A stretch of 17,924 nucleotides of DNA from Methanosarcinaceae archaeon UBA470 (GTDB lineage: Archaea > Halobacteriota > Methanosarcinia > Methanosarcinales > Methanosarcinaceae), in the NCBI GenBank assembly GCA_002508425.1, contig DAKU01000145.1, forward strand, positions 1 to 17,924. The letters run 5' to 3'. The notes under the pieces were generated by a model that saw only the letters and a list, made by a program, of their open reading frames with translations, ran no database searches and was not told the DNA's origin. The number at the start of each line of letters is the position of its first letter. Positions within the stretch are counted from its first letter, which is position 1. Shown piece after piece: positions 6,604 to 14,654 of the stretch. Position numbers and translations under genes: made by a program.

Positions 6604-7188
6604 TCAGTTTATAGTTTTATTTTCAAATAGTGAAAAAATCAGAAAACTTTGCTGAGGAAGGAAAGTGTGGTCTTCCAGCAATCTGTATCCTGCGTCATTC
6701 ATCTCGTCCACAATCATTGCTTTGGGGACATAATGACCAAAAAGGCGATGAAAGCTCAGCCTGTCCCTCCCGTCATAATCGATGATTGCAACTTTAGTCT
6801 CTTTTTTAAGCAATGTTGACATATCCATGAAATAATTCAGACGATCTGGAAGATGGTGATATACGTTACGCAAGAAAACCAAGTCCAGATTCTCATCCCT
6901 TACAGGGAAACTGTTCTCTTCGGCGAGCACGTTTTCAATGTTGTATAATCCCTTCTTCTCAGCATCGTTTTTCACAAATTCGAGAAGAAACCTGTCCGTA
7001 TCGATAGCATACACTTTTCCTTCCGTTCCAACCAATCTGGCAAAAAGGAAGGAGAAATGGCCACCTCCACTACCTACATCTGCAACATGTTGCCCAGGTT
7101 TCGGGGAAAGGGTTCTTACTATCAGGTCTGATTTGCTTTTTGCACTTGATGCCTTTTTATTGAACATCCTGGCTTTCATATCGCTCAT
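6604..7188 (-). CDS. Class I SAM-dependent methyltransferase (UbiE-like fold)
   Basis: A 194-aa soluble methyltransferase. The SAM site is clear: HVADVGSGGGHFSFLFA (residues ~34-50), the acidic motif YAIDTDRF (~60-67), and LVFLRNVYHHLPD (~104-116), the post-II/III region typical of UbiE-like enzymes. The leading FNKKASSAKSKSDLIV helix is a common start in this group. ATG 7188 follows GGAG at ten bases. It sits between a broken small membrane protein (27 bp upstream) and the MFS exporter (66 bp downstream), on one strand, which suggests one transcript. The substrate cannot be inferred; small size leaves little room for a substrate lid. Confidence 0.85.
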   Translation of the reverse strand: MSDMKARMFNKKASSAKSKSDLIVRTLSPKPGQHVADVGSGGGHFSFLFARLVGTEGKVYAIDTDRFLLEFVKNDAEKKGLYNIENVLAEENSFPVRDENLDLVFLRNVYHHLPDRLNYFMDMSTLLKKETKVAIIDYDGRDRLSFHRLFGHYVPKAMIVDEMNDAGYRLLEDHTFLPQQSFLIFSLFENKTIN

Positions 7189-7215
7189 ATTTTCAGTCTC
7201 CGGCTAATGCCATAC

Positions 7216-7504
7216 TCAGTATGTAAATTCTTTCCTATTGTTGTGGAAGAACCAGACCCCTGCTAGCAGAAAGAAAGTTGTCCATCCGCTTATTCCGGGG
7301 CTGAAGGTCTTTGCCAGATCAGCCAGCTGCCTGAGATCCGAATAACATCGGTTCTATCAGGCTTAGCTCCTCGATGCCCAGTATACCGCTGATCTCCAGT
7401 ACATCGGTGCCATAATACCGGGTCTTCAATTTATTTATAGAACTGAGATTCCTTGTTGCAACCGAAAAAGCAAATACATATTCGACCATTTCTTTCACAG
7501 TCAT
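7216..7504 (-). pseudogene. Broken small membrane protein, unknown family
   Basis: The first frame (from ATG 7504) reads MTVKEMVEYVFAFSVATRN and ends after LFGSQAAG at 7319. A second frame overlapping it continues DLAKTFSPGISGWTTFF, then a hydrophobic helix LLAGVWFFHNN and a basic tail, ending at 7216. Joining the frames by one base near 7319-7330 would give about 97 residues with one C-terminal membrane helix. I do not recognise the family. It is the first gene after the shared divergent promoter region and precedes the methyltransferase by 27 bp. It may be the remnant of a larger permease or a small membrane partner. Confidence 0.45.
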
Positions 7505-7546
7505 TTATATTCCCATACAGGTACATTAAAAAAATCTGGAACGATT

Positions 7547-7579
7547 GTTACCTTAGTTACATCGATATGACTAAGTAAC
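7547..7579. promoter_or_regulatory. Imperfect inverted repeat, candidate operator of the regulator
   Basis: GTTACCTTAGT (7547-7557) and ACTAAGTAAC (7570-7579) are complementary apart from one extra C, separated by 12 bases. It lies between the divergent regulator and the methyltransferase/MFS unit, 21 bp before the regulator ATG. This is where an ArsR-type repressor would bind its own promoter. Confidence 0.5.
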
Positions 7580-7600
7580 ATAATTGTCAGAGGTAAACCA

Positions 7601-8339
7601 ATGAAAACTTACGAGCTTTTTGCAGAACTGGCATCTGAGAACAGACTTGTCATATTAAAGGCTCTGGAAAAGGAGCCATTGAAATTCACCCAGCTCACAA
7701 ATTTGATCAAGGCCACATCTCCGAATCATCAAGACAATTGAACCGTTTGATCAAAACGGATCTGATTACCAAGGATGGCGAAGGGTACTATTCACTTACC
7801 TCTTAGGAAAACTGATGATTTCATCTTTACCCAATCTGGAGTCAATTGCACTTCGGTCAGATTTTTTCCTGAATCATGATGCCTCCCAAATTCCATCCCA
7901 TCTGCTTAAAGAACTAGATTCATTTGAGGGGACGGAAGTCACTAATGGGGTTTTTGTATTACTCAACAGGACGACTGAACTCTTCGAAGAAATTCATGAA
8001 TATGCGTGGTACCTGTCTGATGATTTTCCTCGTTTTTTCATACCGCGGATAGAAAAGAAGCTGAGGGAAGGAGTAAGTTTTTGCGTGGTGTATCCAAAGG
8101 ATTTTGTGGAAGGCCTTGTGGTGGAGATTCCCGAAAATATCCTTAATAGCATTGATATCCGTATCCTGGATGAGGTACGAATAGTTATCAACGTAAGTGA
8201 CAGGTTCGGCATGCTGGCATTACCGGGACATGATGGTAAGATAGACAGAGACAATGTTCTCCTTGGGAACGAAGCTAAATTCATAGCCTGGTGCAGAAGT
8301 GTTTTTGAATACTACTTAAAAATATCCAGACGTTACTGA
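7601..8339 (+). pseudogene. ArsR-type regulator with FilR1 (DUF1724) domain, two frameshifts
   Basis: A transcriptional regulator of the methanogen type: N-terminal winged helix plus C-terminal FilR1/DUF1724 sensor domain. ATG 7601 has GAGGT seven bases upstream. The first frame reads MKTYELFAELASENRLVILK to IKATSP and stops soon after. A missing base near 7721-7724 shifts it to SSRQLNRLIKTDLITKDGEG (recognition helix and wing), and a second missing base near 7801-7806 (CTCTTAGG) leads into GKLMISSLPNLESIALRSDF and then the intact C-terminal domain to 8339. With both bases restored it would be about 246 aa. It is divergent from the methyltransferase/MFS unit and probably controlled both flanking units. 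As written it cannot make the full protein. Confidence 0.85.
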
Positions 8340-8400
8340 ATTACTCCTTTTAAATGAGATCAATGCTTGGCTTTTTTGAAATCTTTCTTGTAACTACCTT

Positions 8401-8418
8401 AGTATCTACTTAGATACT
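8401..8418. repeat. Perfect 18-bp palindrome at the methyltransferase stop
   Basis: AGTATCTA-CT-TAGATACT spans the stop codon of the minus-strand methyltransferase and lies between convergent genes. No T-run follows on either side. ACCTTAGT just before and into it also occurs in the regulator operator (7551-7557), so it may be a second binding site or a simple RNA hairpin protecting the 3' end. Confidence 0.4.
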
Positions 8419-9233
8419 TCACCTATAAACATAGTGTATGTGAGTAAACCTGTATAGCCTTCATTATTCAGGATATATTCTTTTGAATCAGGGTTTGTTA
8501 TCTTCTTATATTCTTTCCATACTTTTCTAGAAACTTCCTGTTCTGCCCGTGCCCAGAACATATCAAACAACATTTTAAGACCTTCCTTTTCCTGCTTACT
8601 CAAAGGCGCCTGAATATCTGCCGCAAAAGTTTTTGCCCAGATATTTTTTAATCCGGACTTTTGCATCCAGTTTGAGGTACACATAATATGCAGCTCCGGT
8701 TTTGTTTCGGAGTTGAAAGGCACGATTGCTGATTTTGTTGCATTTAATGATGCTTCAAGAAAAGGATAACCAGGCAAGAGTTTTTGAGAAGACCAGAACA
8801 GAATGGCGATGATCCCGCCTTTTTTGGTTATCCTGACCATGTCGTTAAGAATATGGTAGGGTTCTTCAGCTGGACACCCCATTTCTTTAGGTCCCGGCCA
8901 CAGTCCGTCGCAGCACCAGATCAGATCAAAGGTGTTGTCTGCAAAATCGAGTTTGTTCATGTCGCCGGGTAAAAAATCGCATGAGGAAATTTTACCAGCC
9001 CCAAGAAGCTTATTTTTTGCATATTCGATGTGGTTTTTTGCTATATCGACCCCCGTAACATGTATCTTCGGATACGCTTCCAGCAACCATTGCATGTGGT
9101 TCCCTGCACCGCAGGGAACATCCAGTACTTTGCTGCCTTCCGGTAACCCTAATGCTTTTATTGCATTCCTTATTGCAGGCTCGCTTAGTCTACCTGTCCT
9201 TTCCAGGGTTTTGATGTATTGGTTGGCATCCAT
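8406..9233 (-). CDS. Class I SAM-dependent methyltransferase
   Basis: A soluble methyltransferase of about 275 aa. Motif I is KVLDVPCGAGNHMQWLLEA (residues ~36-54), the acidic ribose-binding motif TGVDIAKNHIEYA (~60-72), then FDLIWCCDGLWPGPKEMGC, an unusual Cys/Trp-rich stretch after motif II. The C-terminal part (170-275) is helical and may form the substrate lid. I place the start at ATG 9233, because GGAGAGG lies eight bases upstream, rather than the ATG seven codons earlier, which would put that ribosome site inside the gene. It follows the ABC pair by 71 bp on the same strand and is probably the third gene of that unit. No ArsM-type paired cysteines are seen; substrate unknown. Confidence 0.87.
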   Translation of the reverse strand: MDANQYIKTLERTGRLSEPAIRNAIKALGLPEGSKVLDVPCGAGNHMQWLLEAYPKIHVTGVDIAKNHIEYAKNKLLGAGKISSCDFLPGDMNKLDFADNTFDLIWCCDGLWPGPKEMGCPAEEPYHILNDMVRITKKGGIIAILFWSSQKLLPGYPFLEASLNATKSAIVPFNSETKPELHIMCTSNWMQKSGLKNIWAKTFAADIQAPLSKQEKEGLKMLFDMFWARAEQEVSRKVWKEYKKITNPDSKEYILNNEGYTGLLTYTMFIGEVSK

Positions 9234-9304
9234 GTTTCTATCCTCTCCATCCATGATATTTCAGATCATTGATTTCATTATATCCCGGCTAAGAACTGAG
9301 AGGG

Positions 9305-11041
9305 TCAGTTCATTATCCCCATTTGCCTTTCAACCATTTTAGCAAATAACCCCTTTTTCGTTTTCAGTTCATAGGGTTTGCCGCTCTCTGCAACTCTGCC
9401 ATTATCCAGTACTACTATTTTATCGGCATTGGCTACAGTACGCATTCTGTGAGCAATGATCAGCACTGTCTTATTTTTGATAAGTTCCGAAATACCTACC
9501 TGTACCTTCGTCTCATTTTCCACATCAAGTGATGCGGTTGCTTCGTCCAGAAGTATTATGGGCGCATCTTTAAGCAAAGCTCTGGCAATGGAGATGCGCT
9601 GCCTTTCCCCACCTGAAAGAGTGTCACCGTTCTCACCAATAATGGTATGATATCCATCAGGCATTTTCTGGACAAACTCGTCGCATTGGGCAAGTTTCGC
9701 TGCCCTCAGTACTTCCTCATCGGATGCATTGTGCTTTCCTATGCGAATATTTTCCATGATAGAAGTATTAAATAGTAAAACATCCTGGAATACCACTGAA
9801 TAATTCTTTAGTAAGGTTTCAGGTTCAATTTTGCTAATATCCTGATCTCCCAGTAAGATTTTACCCGAATCTACATCCCAAAAGCGTGCAGCTAATTTCG
9901 TTGCAGTGCTTTTACCTCCCCCTGACGGACCAACCAAAGCGGTGATCTCACCTTGCCGGGCCGTAAATGACACATCCTGCATAACCTGTTTGCCTGTTTC
10001 ATAAGAGAAACTGACATGGTCAAAAACAATATCGTAGTTTTTCGGTGTGAATTCCGTTTTGCCCTTTTGAATGGGAAGAGCTTTCATTTCGTTCATGCGG
10101 TTAATGCGGATATCAAGGTAGAACAGTGCAGCCAGGTTATTGAAAACCTCGTTGACGGGTTCGTAAATGCGAGATCCGATTACCAGGAATATGAGGTATG
10201 TGAATAGATCAACATTTCCTGTTGCCAATAAATTCGCTCCGACTATAATGACACTTGCCAATCCCAGTTTTAATATGCTTTGAGCACTGTTTACAAGCAC
10301 ACCTGTTATCAGCTCACCTTGTGTCAGGTACTTCTCGTAATCATCAAGCTTTTCGTTTAACTCATCAAGGTATTTATCCTCATTGTTATATGCTTTTATT
10401 TCCTGGATATTTTCCAGACCCTGCTGGATTTGTTCGCTTACAGTGCGCTTTTTATTGTAAATTATTTTGTTGTTATTTTGCTGCCATTTTTTCGATAAAA
10501 GAATTATTGAGGCAGAGACAGGTACAACCCAGAACAAAGCCAGGGATAGTTGCCAGTTATAAAAGAACATTCCTACTGCAATTAGAATAATACTGATTAC
10601 TGAGGCAAAAAGTTGGGGCACTGCATGTGAAAAGGTGTGTTCCAACTCAGTGTTATCGGCCATAATGGTAGCGGTCAGGTCGGAAAGGTTTTTTTCGCCA
10701 AAGAAAGACAGTGGCAGCTTGCGTAGCTTCTCGGCCAGTGAAATACGCCGGTTGGCGCTTTCTTCATAAATGGTAGTAAAGGTACTGCGATACTGGAACA
10801 CAGCTATTAACCAGGTAATTAGCATAAAAAGTATGCCCAGTGCGATATAATACCATATTCCCTTGGCAGGGGTTTCCATTGGGTTTATCACAGGCCGCAG
10901 GTAATCGTCAAGGAACAGGAAAACAAATACCGCAGGCAACATTAATGCTATATTGAGCAATGTTGTAAATAATGTTCCCTTCAGGAAATCTTTTACTCCT
11001 TTGTTTGAAAGAGCTAACCGTTTTTTTAAGATATTAAGCAT
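9305..11041 (-). CDS. ABC transporter, fused membrane+ATPase half, subunit B (YbtQ/IrtB-like)
   Basis: A half transporter of 578 aa with an N-terminal six-helix exporter-fold membrane domain (residues ~20-310) and a C-terminal ATPase. Motifs: Walker A GPSGGGKST (~364-372), Q-loop FQDVLLF, signature LSGGERQR (~473), Walker B IILLDEATASLD (~495) and switch histidine IIAHR (~532); all catalytic residues are intact. ATG 11041 has GGAAGGAGG six bases upstream, inside the end of the preceding ABC gene, which it overlaps by 8 bp, so the two are translationally coupled and very likely a heterodimer. Paired half-transporters like this include siderophore-uptake YbtPQ and IrtAB, but also exporters. Direction and substrate are not decided by sequence. 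Confidence 0.92.
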   Translation of the reverse strand: MLNILKKRLALSNKGVKDFLKGTLFTTLLNIALMLPAVFVFLFLDDYLRPVINPMETPAKGIWYYIALGILFMLITWLIAVFQYRSTFTTIYEESANRRISLAEKLRKLPLSFFGEKNLSDLTATIMADNTELEHTFSHAVPQLFASVISIILIAVGMFFYNWQLSLALFWVVPVSASIILLSKKWQQNNNKIIYNKKRTVSEQIQQGLENIQEIKAYNNEDKYLDELNEKLDDYEKYLTQGELITGVLVNSAQSILKLGLASVIIVGANLLATGNVDLFTYLIFLVIGSRIYEPVNEVFNNLAALFYLDIRINRMNEMKALPIQKGKTEFTPKNYDIVFDHVSFSYETGKQVMQDVSFTARQGEITALVGPSGGGKSTATKLAARFWDVDSGKILLGDQDISKIEPETLLKNYSVVFQDVLLFNTSIMENIRIGKHNASDEEVLRAAKLAQCDEFVQKMPDGYHTIIGENGDTLSGGERQRISIARALLKDAPIILLDEATASLDVENETKVQVGISELIKNKTVLIIAHRMRTVANADKIVVLDNGRVAESGKPYELKTKKGLFAKMVERQMGIMN

Positions 11042-12806
11042 ATTGTGCCTCCTTCCCTATTGTCCATTGAACTGATTTTTGATACTCGTTCCACATTCTG
11101 GCATATAAGCCCTGTTTACCTATCAATTCATTGTGTGTCCCTTGTTCCACCATTTTTCCTTTATCGATAACCAGGATAGAATCAACATCTACCACACTTG
11201 TTAGCCTGTGAGCGATCATCAGCACTGTTTTACCTTTAGCGAGTTTTCCCAGAGCTTTCTGTATCAGATGTTCGTTCTCGGGGTCTGCAAAAGCAGTGGC
11301 TTCATCCAGAACAACAATAGGTGCGTCTTTCAGAATGGCCCGTGCCAGTGCTATCCGTTGCTGTTCTCCTCCGGATAAATACGTGCCTTCAGATCCGATT
11401 CTGGTATTCATCCTTTTGGGCAGCTTACTGATTATTTCGCGGCATTGTGCCGATTCAACAGCATTTTCAATTGCTTCAGGTGTTGCATGGGAATTTCCAT
11501 AACGTATATTTTCCAGCAAACTGGTTTTAAATAACCGTGTGTTCTGGAAGACAAAGGAGACATGTTGCATCAACTCTTTTGGCGAAATGTCTTTTACATC
11601 GTTTCCTCCAATGGTAACCTGCCCCTCATCGACATCCCAGAAGCGAGGCACAAGGCGTGCAATGGTTGTCTTGCCACTGCCCGAAGCACCAACCAAAGCA
11701 AATGTCTTTCCTTCGGGTATCGTGAAACTTATGCTGTCAATTGCCTTTTGTTTACTACCGGGGTAACTGAAAGAGACGTCTTTGAAATGTATTTCATGGT
11801 TTTTAAAGGGTTTTGGATCAAGTGCCACGGATAGATGTTTTACGTTCGTCAAATCTTCGATCCTGTTGATCGCTTCGGTGGCTTGCCCCATGGCCTGGTT
11901 CAAGTACATACTTTTCATAATGCTCTGGGCAAATACCGGTGTGATCAGGATGTAAAAGAACAGGTCGAGCAATATTTCAGCATAGCTGTCGGAATTACCG
12001 ATCAATAGAATGGCCACCGGGATCAGGACATATACGAACCCGTGAATGATCACCGTATAAGTCGCCATCGGCTTCTCCCATATGAGAGTATATTTGTATA
12101 CCATGTCCCTGTACTTGATAATACTGTTGTGGAAGTTCTTGAATGAGAATATAGTCTGCTGGAACACCTTTACCACGGGTATTCCGCGGACATATTCGAC
12201 AGCTTCTGTATTCATATCTTCTAAGGAATTCATATAAGACTGCATAAAATGCCTTCCCCGCTTACCCATCATGAAGCCCATGATCATCATGGCTGCAATT
12301 ATGGGTATAAGACAGGCAATACCAAGCCGCCAGTCAAAAACAAAAATTAGTATCAATGATGCAAAGGGCATCAGTGTACTACCCGCCAGGTCAGGCAGCT
12401 GGTGTGCCAGGAAACTATGCGTGATACTGGCATTGTCGTCGATTATTTTACGGATATGCCCACTAGTGTTATTATCAAAGAATCCAAGGGGTAGTTGCAC
12501 TATCTTTTGCATGGCCTGCCGACGCATGTTGGTCTCTGCCCGGAATGCAGCAAGGTGCGATAGCATGAGTGCCAAAAAGTAAATAATAACACCACCAACA
12601 GCCGTACCAAAAGCCCACCATGCATAGGTATTGATGAGCACCTGCGGAGCATCCGCCTGAGATATTAACAATTCTTTGGCAATCAACCATATAAATATAA
12701 ATGGTACAATACCCAGCAAGGAACTTATTGTAGATAGTATCAAAGCTGCAGGAAGCAGGATTTTTCTACCAGCCATGTATGCTTGTAATCGTGATAATGT
12801 ATTCAT
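11034..12806 (-). CDS. ABC transporter, fused membrane+ATPase half, subunit A (YbtP/IrtA-like)
   Basis: First gene of the transporter unit, about 590 aa, with a six-helix membrane domain (residues ~18-310) and a C-terminal ATPase. Motifs: Walker A GASGSGKTT (~374-382), Q-loop FQNTRLF, signature LSGGEQQR (~476), Walker B IVVLDEATAFADPENE (~498-513) and switch IAHR (~535). The D-loop AFADPE differs from the usual SALDPE, a variant I associate with YbtP/IrtA-like proteins. ATG 12806 is the conventional start; GGAG lies 11 bases before it but six before an in-frame TTG at 12812, so TTG is possible. The stop overlaps the start of subunit B (ATGCTTAA). Catalytically complete. Confidence 0.92.
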   Translation of the reverse strand: MNTLSRLQAYMAGRKILLPAALILSTISSLLGIVPFIFIWLIAKELLISQADAPQVLINTYAWWAFGTAVGGVIIYFLALMLSHLAAFRAETNMRRQAMQKIVQLPLGFFDNNTSGHIRKIIDDNASITHSFLAHQLPDLAGSTLMPFASLILIFVFDWRLGIACLIPIIAAMMIMGFMMGKRGRHFMQSYMNSLEDMNTEAVEYVRGIPVVKVFQQTIFSFKNFHNSIIKYRDMVYKYTLIWEKPMATYTVIIHGFVYVLIPVAILLIGNSDSYAEILLDLFFYILITPVFAQSIMKSMYLNQAMGQATEAINRIEDLTNVKHLSVALDPKPFKNHEIHFKDVSFSYPGSKQKAIDSISFTIPEGKTFALVGASGSGKTTIARLVPRFWDVDEGQVTIGGNDVKDISPKELMQHVSFVFQNTRLFKTSLLENIRYGNSHATPEAIENAVESAQCREIISKLPKRMNTRIGSEGTYLSGGEQQRIALARAILKDAPIVVLDEATAFADPENEHLIQKALGKLAKGKTVLMIAHRLTSVVDVDSILVIDKGKMVEQGTHNELIGKQGLYARMWNEYQKSVQWTIGKEAQYA

Positions 12807-12812
12807 AAACAA

Positions 12813-13225
12813 TCTATCTCCATTTTGTGGATAATGTTCTCCAATCTTTCACTTTTTTGTGTTCTTTATGCGATGGTCGTGGGGACGTTAAGATGGGCCA
12901 TGGTTCCAATGTGCAATGATCAATAGAAGAAGTTCCATCTTACATGCTTAAATGCTAGGTATAGCACAACAACCATAGGATCTCAGGAATCAAAACAGAG
13001 TGCCCACACTGTTATTCATCTCGCCCCTTTTCTTATGATTTTGAACATTCATGTTACAGAATAGTTTATACTATAATATGTTTGAAGTATATAAAATTAT
13101 TGTATTATCTACTTTTATTAGTGTATACTACATAGCTCACGTATAATTCATCATAGAGACTGTCGGATAATACAAGATTACGATCTCATCCAATCAATTA
13201 ACGCGCAAATTTTAAGGCATGAACT
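12813..13225. other. Upstream region of the ABC unit
   Basis: No gene was found in this 413-bp stretch. On the minus strand AT-rich TATA-like sequences occur near 13060-13110, which would leave a leader of about 250 nt. The leader holds an 8-bp inverted repeat, TAAGATGG (12889-12896) / CCATCTTA (12935-12942). I saw no cobalamin, FMN or other riboswitch consensus. Confidence 0.4.
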
Positions 13226-13238
13226 ATTTTTTGGGACA
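13226..13238 (-). repeat. Inverted copy of TGTCCCAAAAA, possible element end
   Basis: Read on the minus strand this is TGTCCCAAAAAAT, matching 4009-4020. It lies about 90 bp beyond the 3' end of the IS1182 transposase remains, where that element's terminus would be expected. Confidence 0.3.
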
Positions 13239-13323
13239 GTTCTTTATCGGATTGATTCTTTTTGTTAAATAAGTCTTTAATCTCCGCTTAAATTTTATAA
13301 CCACATTCATTGTTTCTTCCTTT

Positions 13324-13815
13324 TCAACATAAGCTCCTACAGCTATCGCTACTCATTTTTACAAATCTCTTGAGATTTACCACAATTCCAGTTAACAGTG
13401 CCTGAAAATTTAGCTTCTATATTCCCAGAACTTTGCTTTCTCCAGTCAATGAAATCTTTTCATCTTACCTTGTTTTGGTTCTATATGAGCTCTCATCTTC
13501 ATATCATTTTTAAAATCCATTGATTTACTATACCTCTTTGCCTCCTTCCAAAATAGGATAATGCTTATTTATAGTGATAGTCCTGTGGTCAAGTTTTGTA
13601 CATTCTGATTTCAAATTGCAGTTTTGACAATCGCTTTTTTTGAAAGATAAAGGAGTATGCACGTTTTCTTGTTGTAAAATGAGATCATTGTCCCGTAACC
13701 TGCAGGACAAGTAACACCCGATTCATCTATAGTGAACACTGCTTGTGCATAATAATTCCCAGGTGTATTTGCATCTTTACTGACTGGTGCAATAAGCAGC
13801 CACCATTGAAATGGT
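13324..13815 (-). pseudogene. IS1182-family transposase, 5'-truncated, several frameshifts
   Basis: Only the C-terminal third of an IS1182-type DDE transposase remains, in at least three frames. In order: YYAQAVFTIDESGVTCPAGY (13690-13780), the Cys cluster CQNCNLKSEC with RTITINKHYPIL (13540-13640), then MRAHIEPKQGKMKRFH (about 13450-13500) and FQALLTGIVVNLKRFVK (13340-13410). These match the family pattern of a CPAG segment, a Cys-rich knuckle, the IEP.NG.MKRFHGL block that includes the catalytic Glu, and a terminal VNLKR helix. At least two frameshifts and a stop in place of the Gly after RFH show it is dead. No N-terminal part lies upstream. Confidence 0.82.
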
Positions 13816-14384
13816 ACTAATCAACAGCCATACCCCTATTCCCCGCAGGGTACTGCATACCCGCACTCCCAAGGATATGGGGTTAAATGGCAGAGTACAT
13901 GTCAGGAAAACTAGCCTGCAGGAATACCGCTATTATTATCCCGGGATCCTTGATTCCCTGCTGCACATAGATTTTCCTCATCAGCTCCATGCTTATTTAC
14001 TTCCTTCCTTCCTTACATGCTGTAGTACTTGAACAGTGGTGCCTGCAGCATAAGCTTAGGCCATACGGGTTCCGTGCAATGCCTTCCGGGAAGACTGCAG
14101 CTGAAACTATCAGCCGGATGGAAAGTGCGTTCTACGCTTTCATACGTGGCTCGCAGGAAGCTGGTATTAACAAGCTGCGGTGGATTTCGAACTTAGATAT
14201 AGCTCCGGATGAAGCTGTGAAACGTAATGAGCCGATCCTTACTCAAAAAAATGTTTCGAAAATGTGGTTCCTGGACTGGACCCCAGATCGTATCGGAACC
14301 CGGGAATTTGTAGAACGTCATGGAATTGACATTGATCTTAGTTCCCTGCCGCCGGTCAAAGAGATACTTGTCTCAGAATCATGA
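13811..14384 (+). pseudogene. Unknown gene broken at a TTCC repeat
   Basis: I do not recognise the protein. Two frames abut: the first contains RKTSLQEYRYYYPGILDSLL and runs to HAYLLPSF; the second has HAVVLEQWCLQHKLRPYGFR, then PSGKTAAETISRMESAFYAF, KMWFLDWTPDRIGTREF and ends ILVSES at 14384. They meet in a TTCC tetranucleotide repeat (14001-14014); deleting one four-base unit joins them in frame as HAYLLPSLHAVVL. The joined product would be soluble, of up to about 190 aa. The start is uncertain because a Pro-rich snippet in another frame overlaps the first 100 bases. Downstream half codon use looks like a genuine gene. Confidence 0.5.
13817..13911 (+). other. Pro/Tyr/Gln-rich coding snippet
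   Basis: In one plus frame the sequence reads NQQPYPYSPQGTAYPHSQGY, then GVKW and soon a stop. This P-Y-Q-G pattern is typical of low-complexity cytoplasmic tails of small membrane proteins. It lacks a start and continues nowhere, so it appears to be a gene fragment abutting the IS1182 remains. Confidence 0.3.
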
Positions 14385-14654
14385 ATTAGAGCAGGTATTC
14401 TTTTCTTACTATTCTTTTCTCGTTTCCTGGGGAGTAAATAAATTAGTTTCATCACCTTGAAAGTAGCTGAATGTTAACAACTTCTATTTATATTATTCAA
14501 AGGGATTGATTTCGAAGAAGGTATTTCAAATAAACAACCGTAATCATCAAAAATACGCTATCATACGATGCTATACTACAATTACATTAGAAATTAGATA
14601 AACGGCTCTGCAGAAAGCAAATGTAATATCAAAAAGTTTTTAAGTATAAACGCA
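14385..14654. other. Intergenic, no gene seen
   Basis: 270 bp of AT-rich sequence. Pyrimidine-rich stretches at 14400-14430 (CTTTTCTT...) could end transcription of the preceding gene. GGCTCTGCAGAAAGC at 14603-14617 resembles the end of the IS5-like element at the left of the window (GGCTCTGTAGAAAACC). Confidence 0.4.

Noticed and set aside
12813..13225. Riboswitch or leader RNA ahead of the ABC unit
   Set aside because: A long leader and an 8-bp inverted repeat are present, but no known riboswitch consensus (for example the cobalamin box) was seen.
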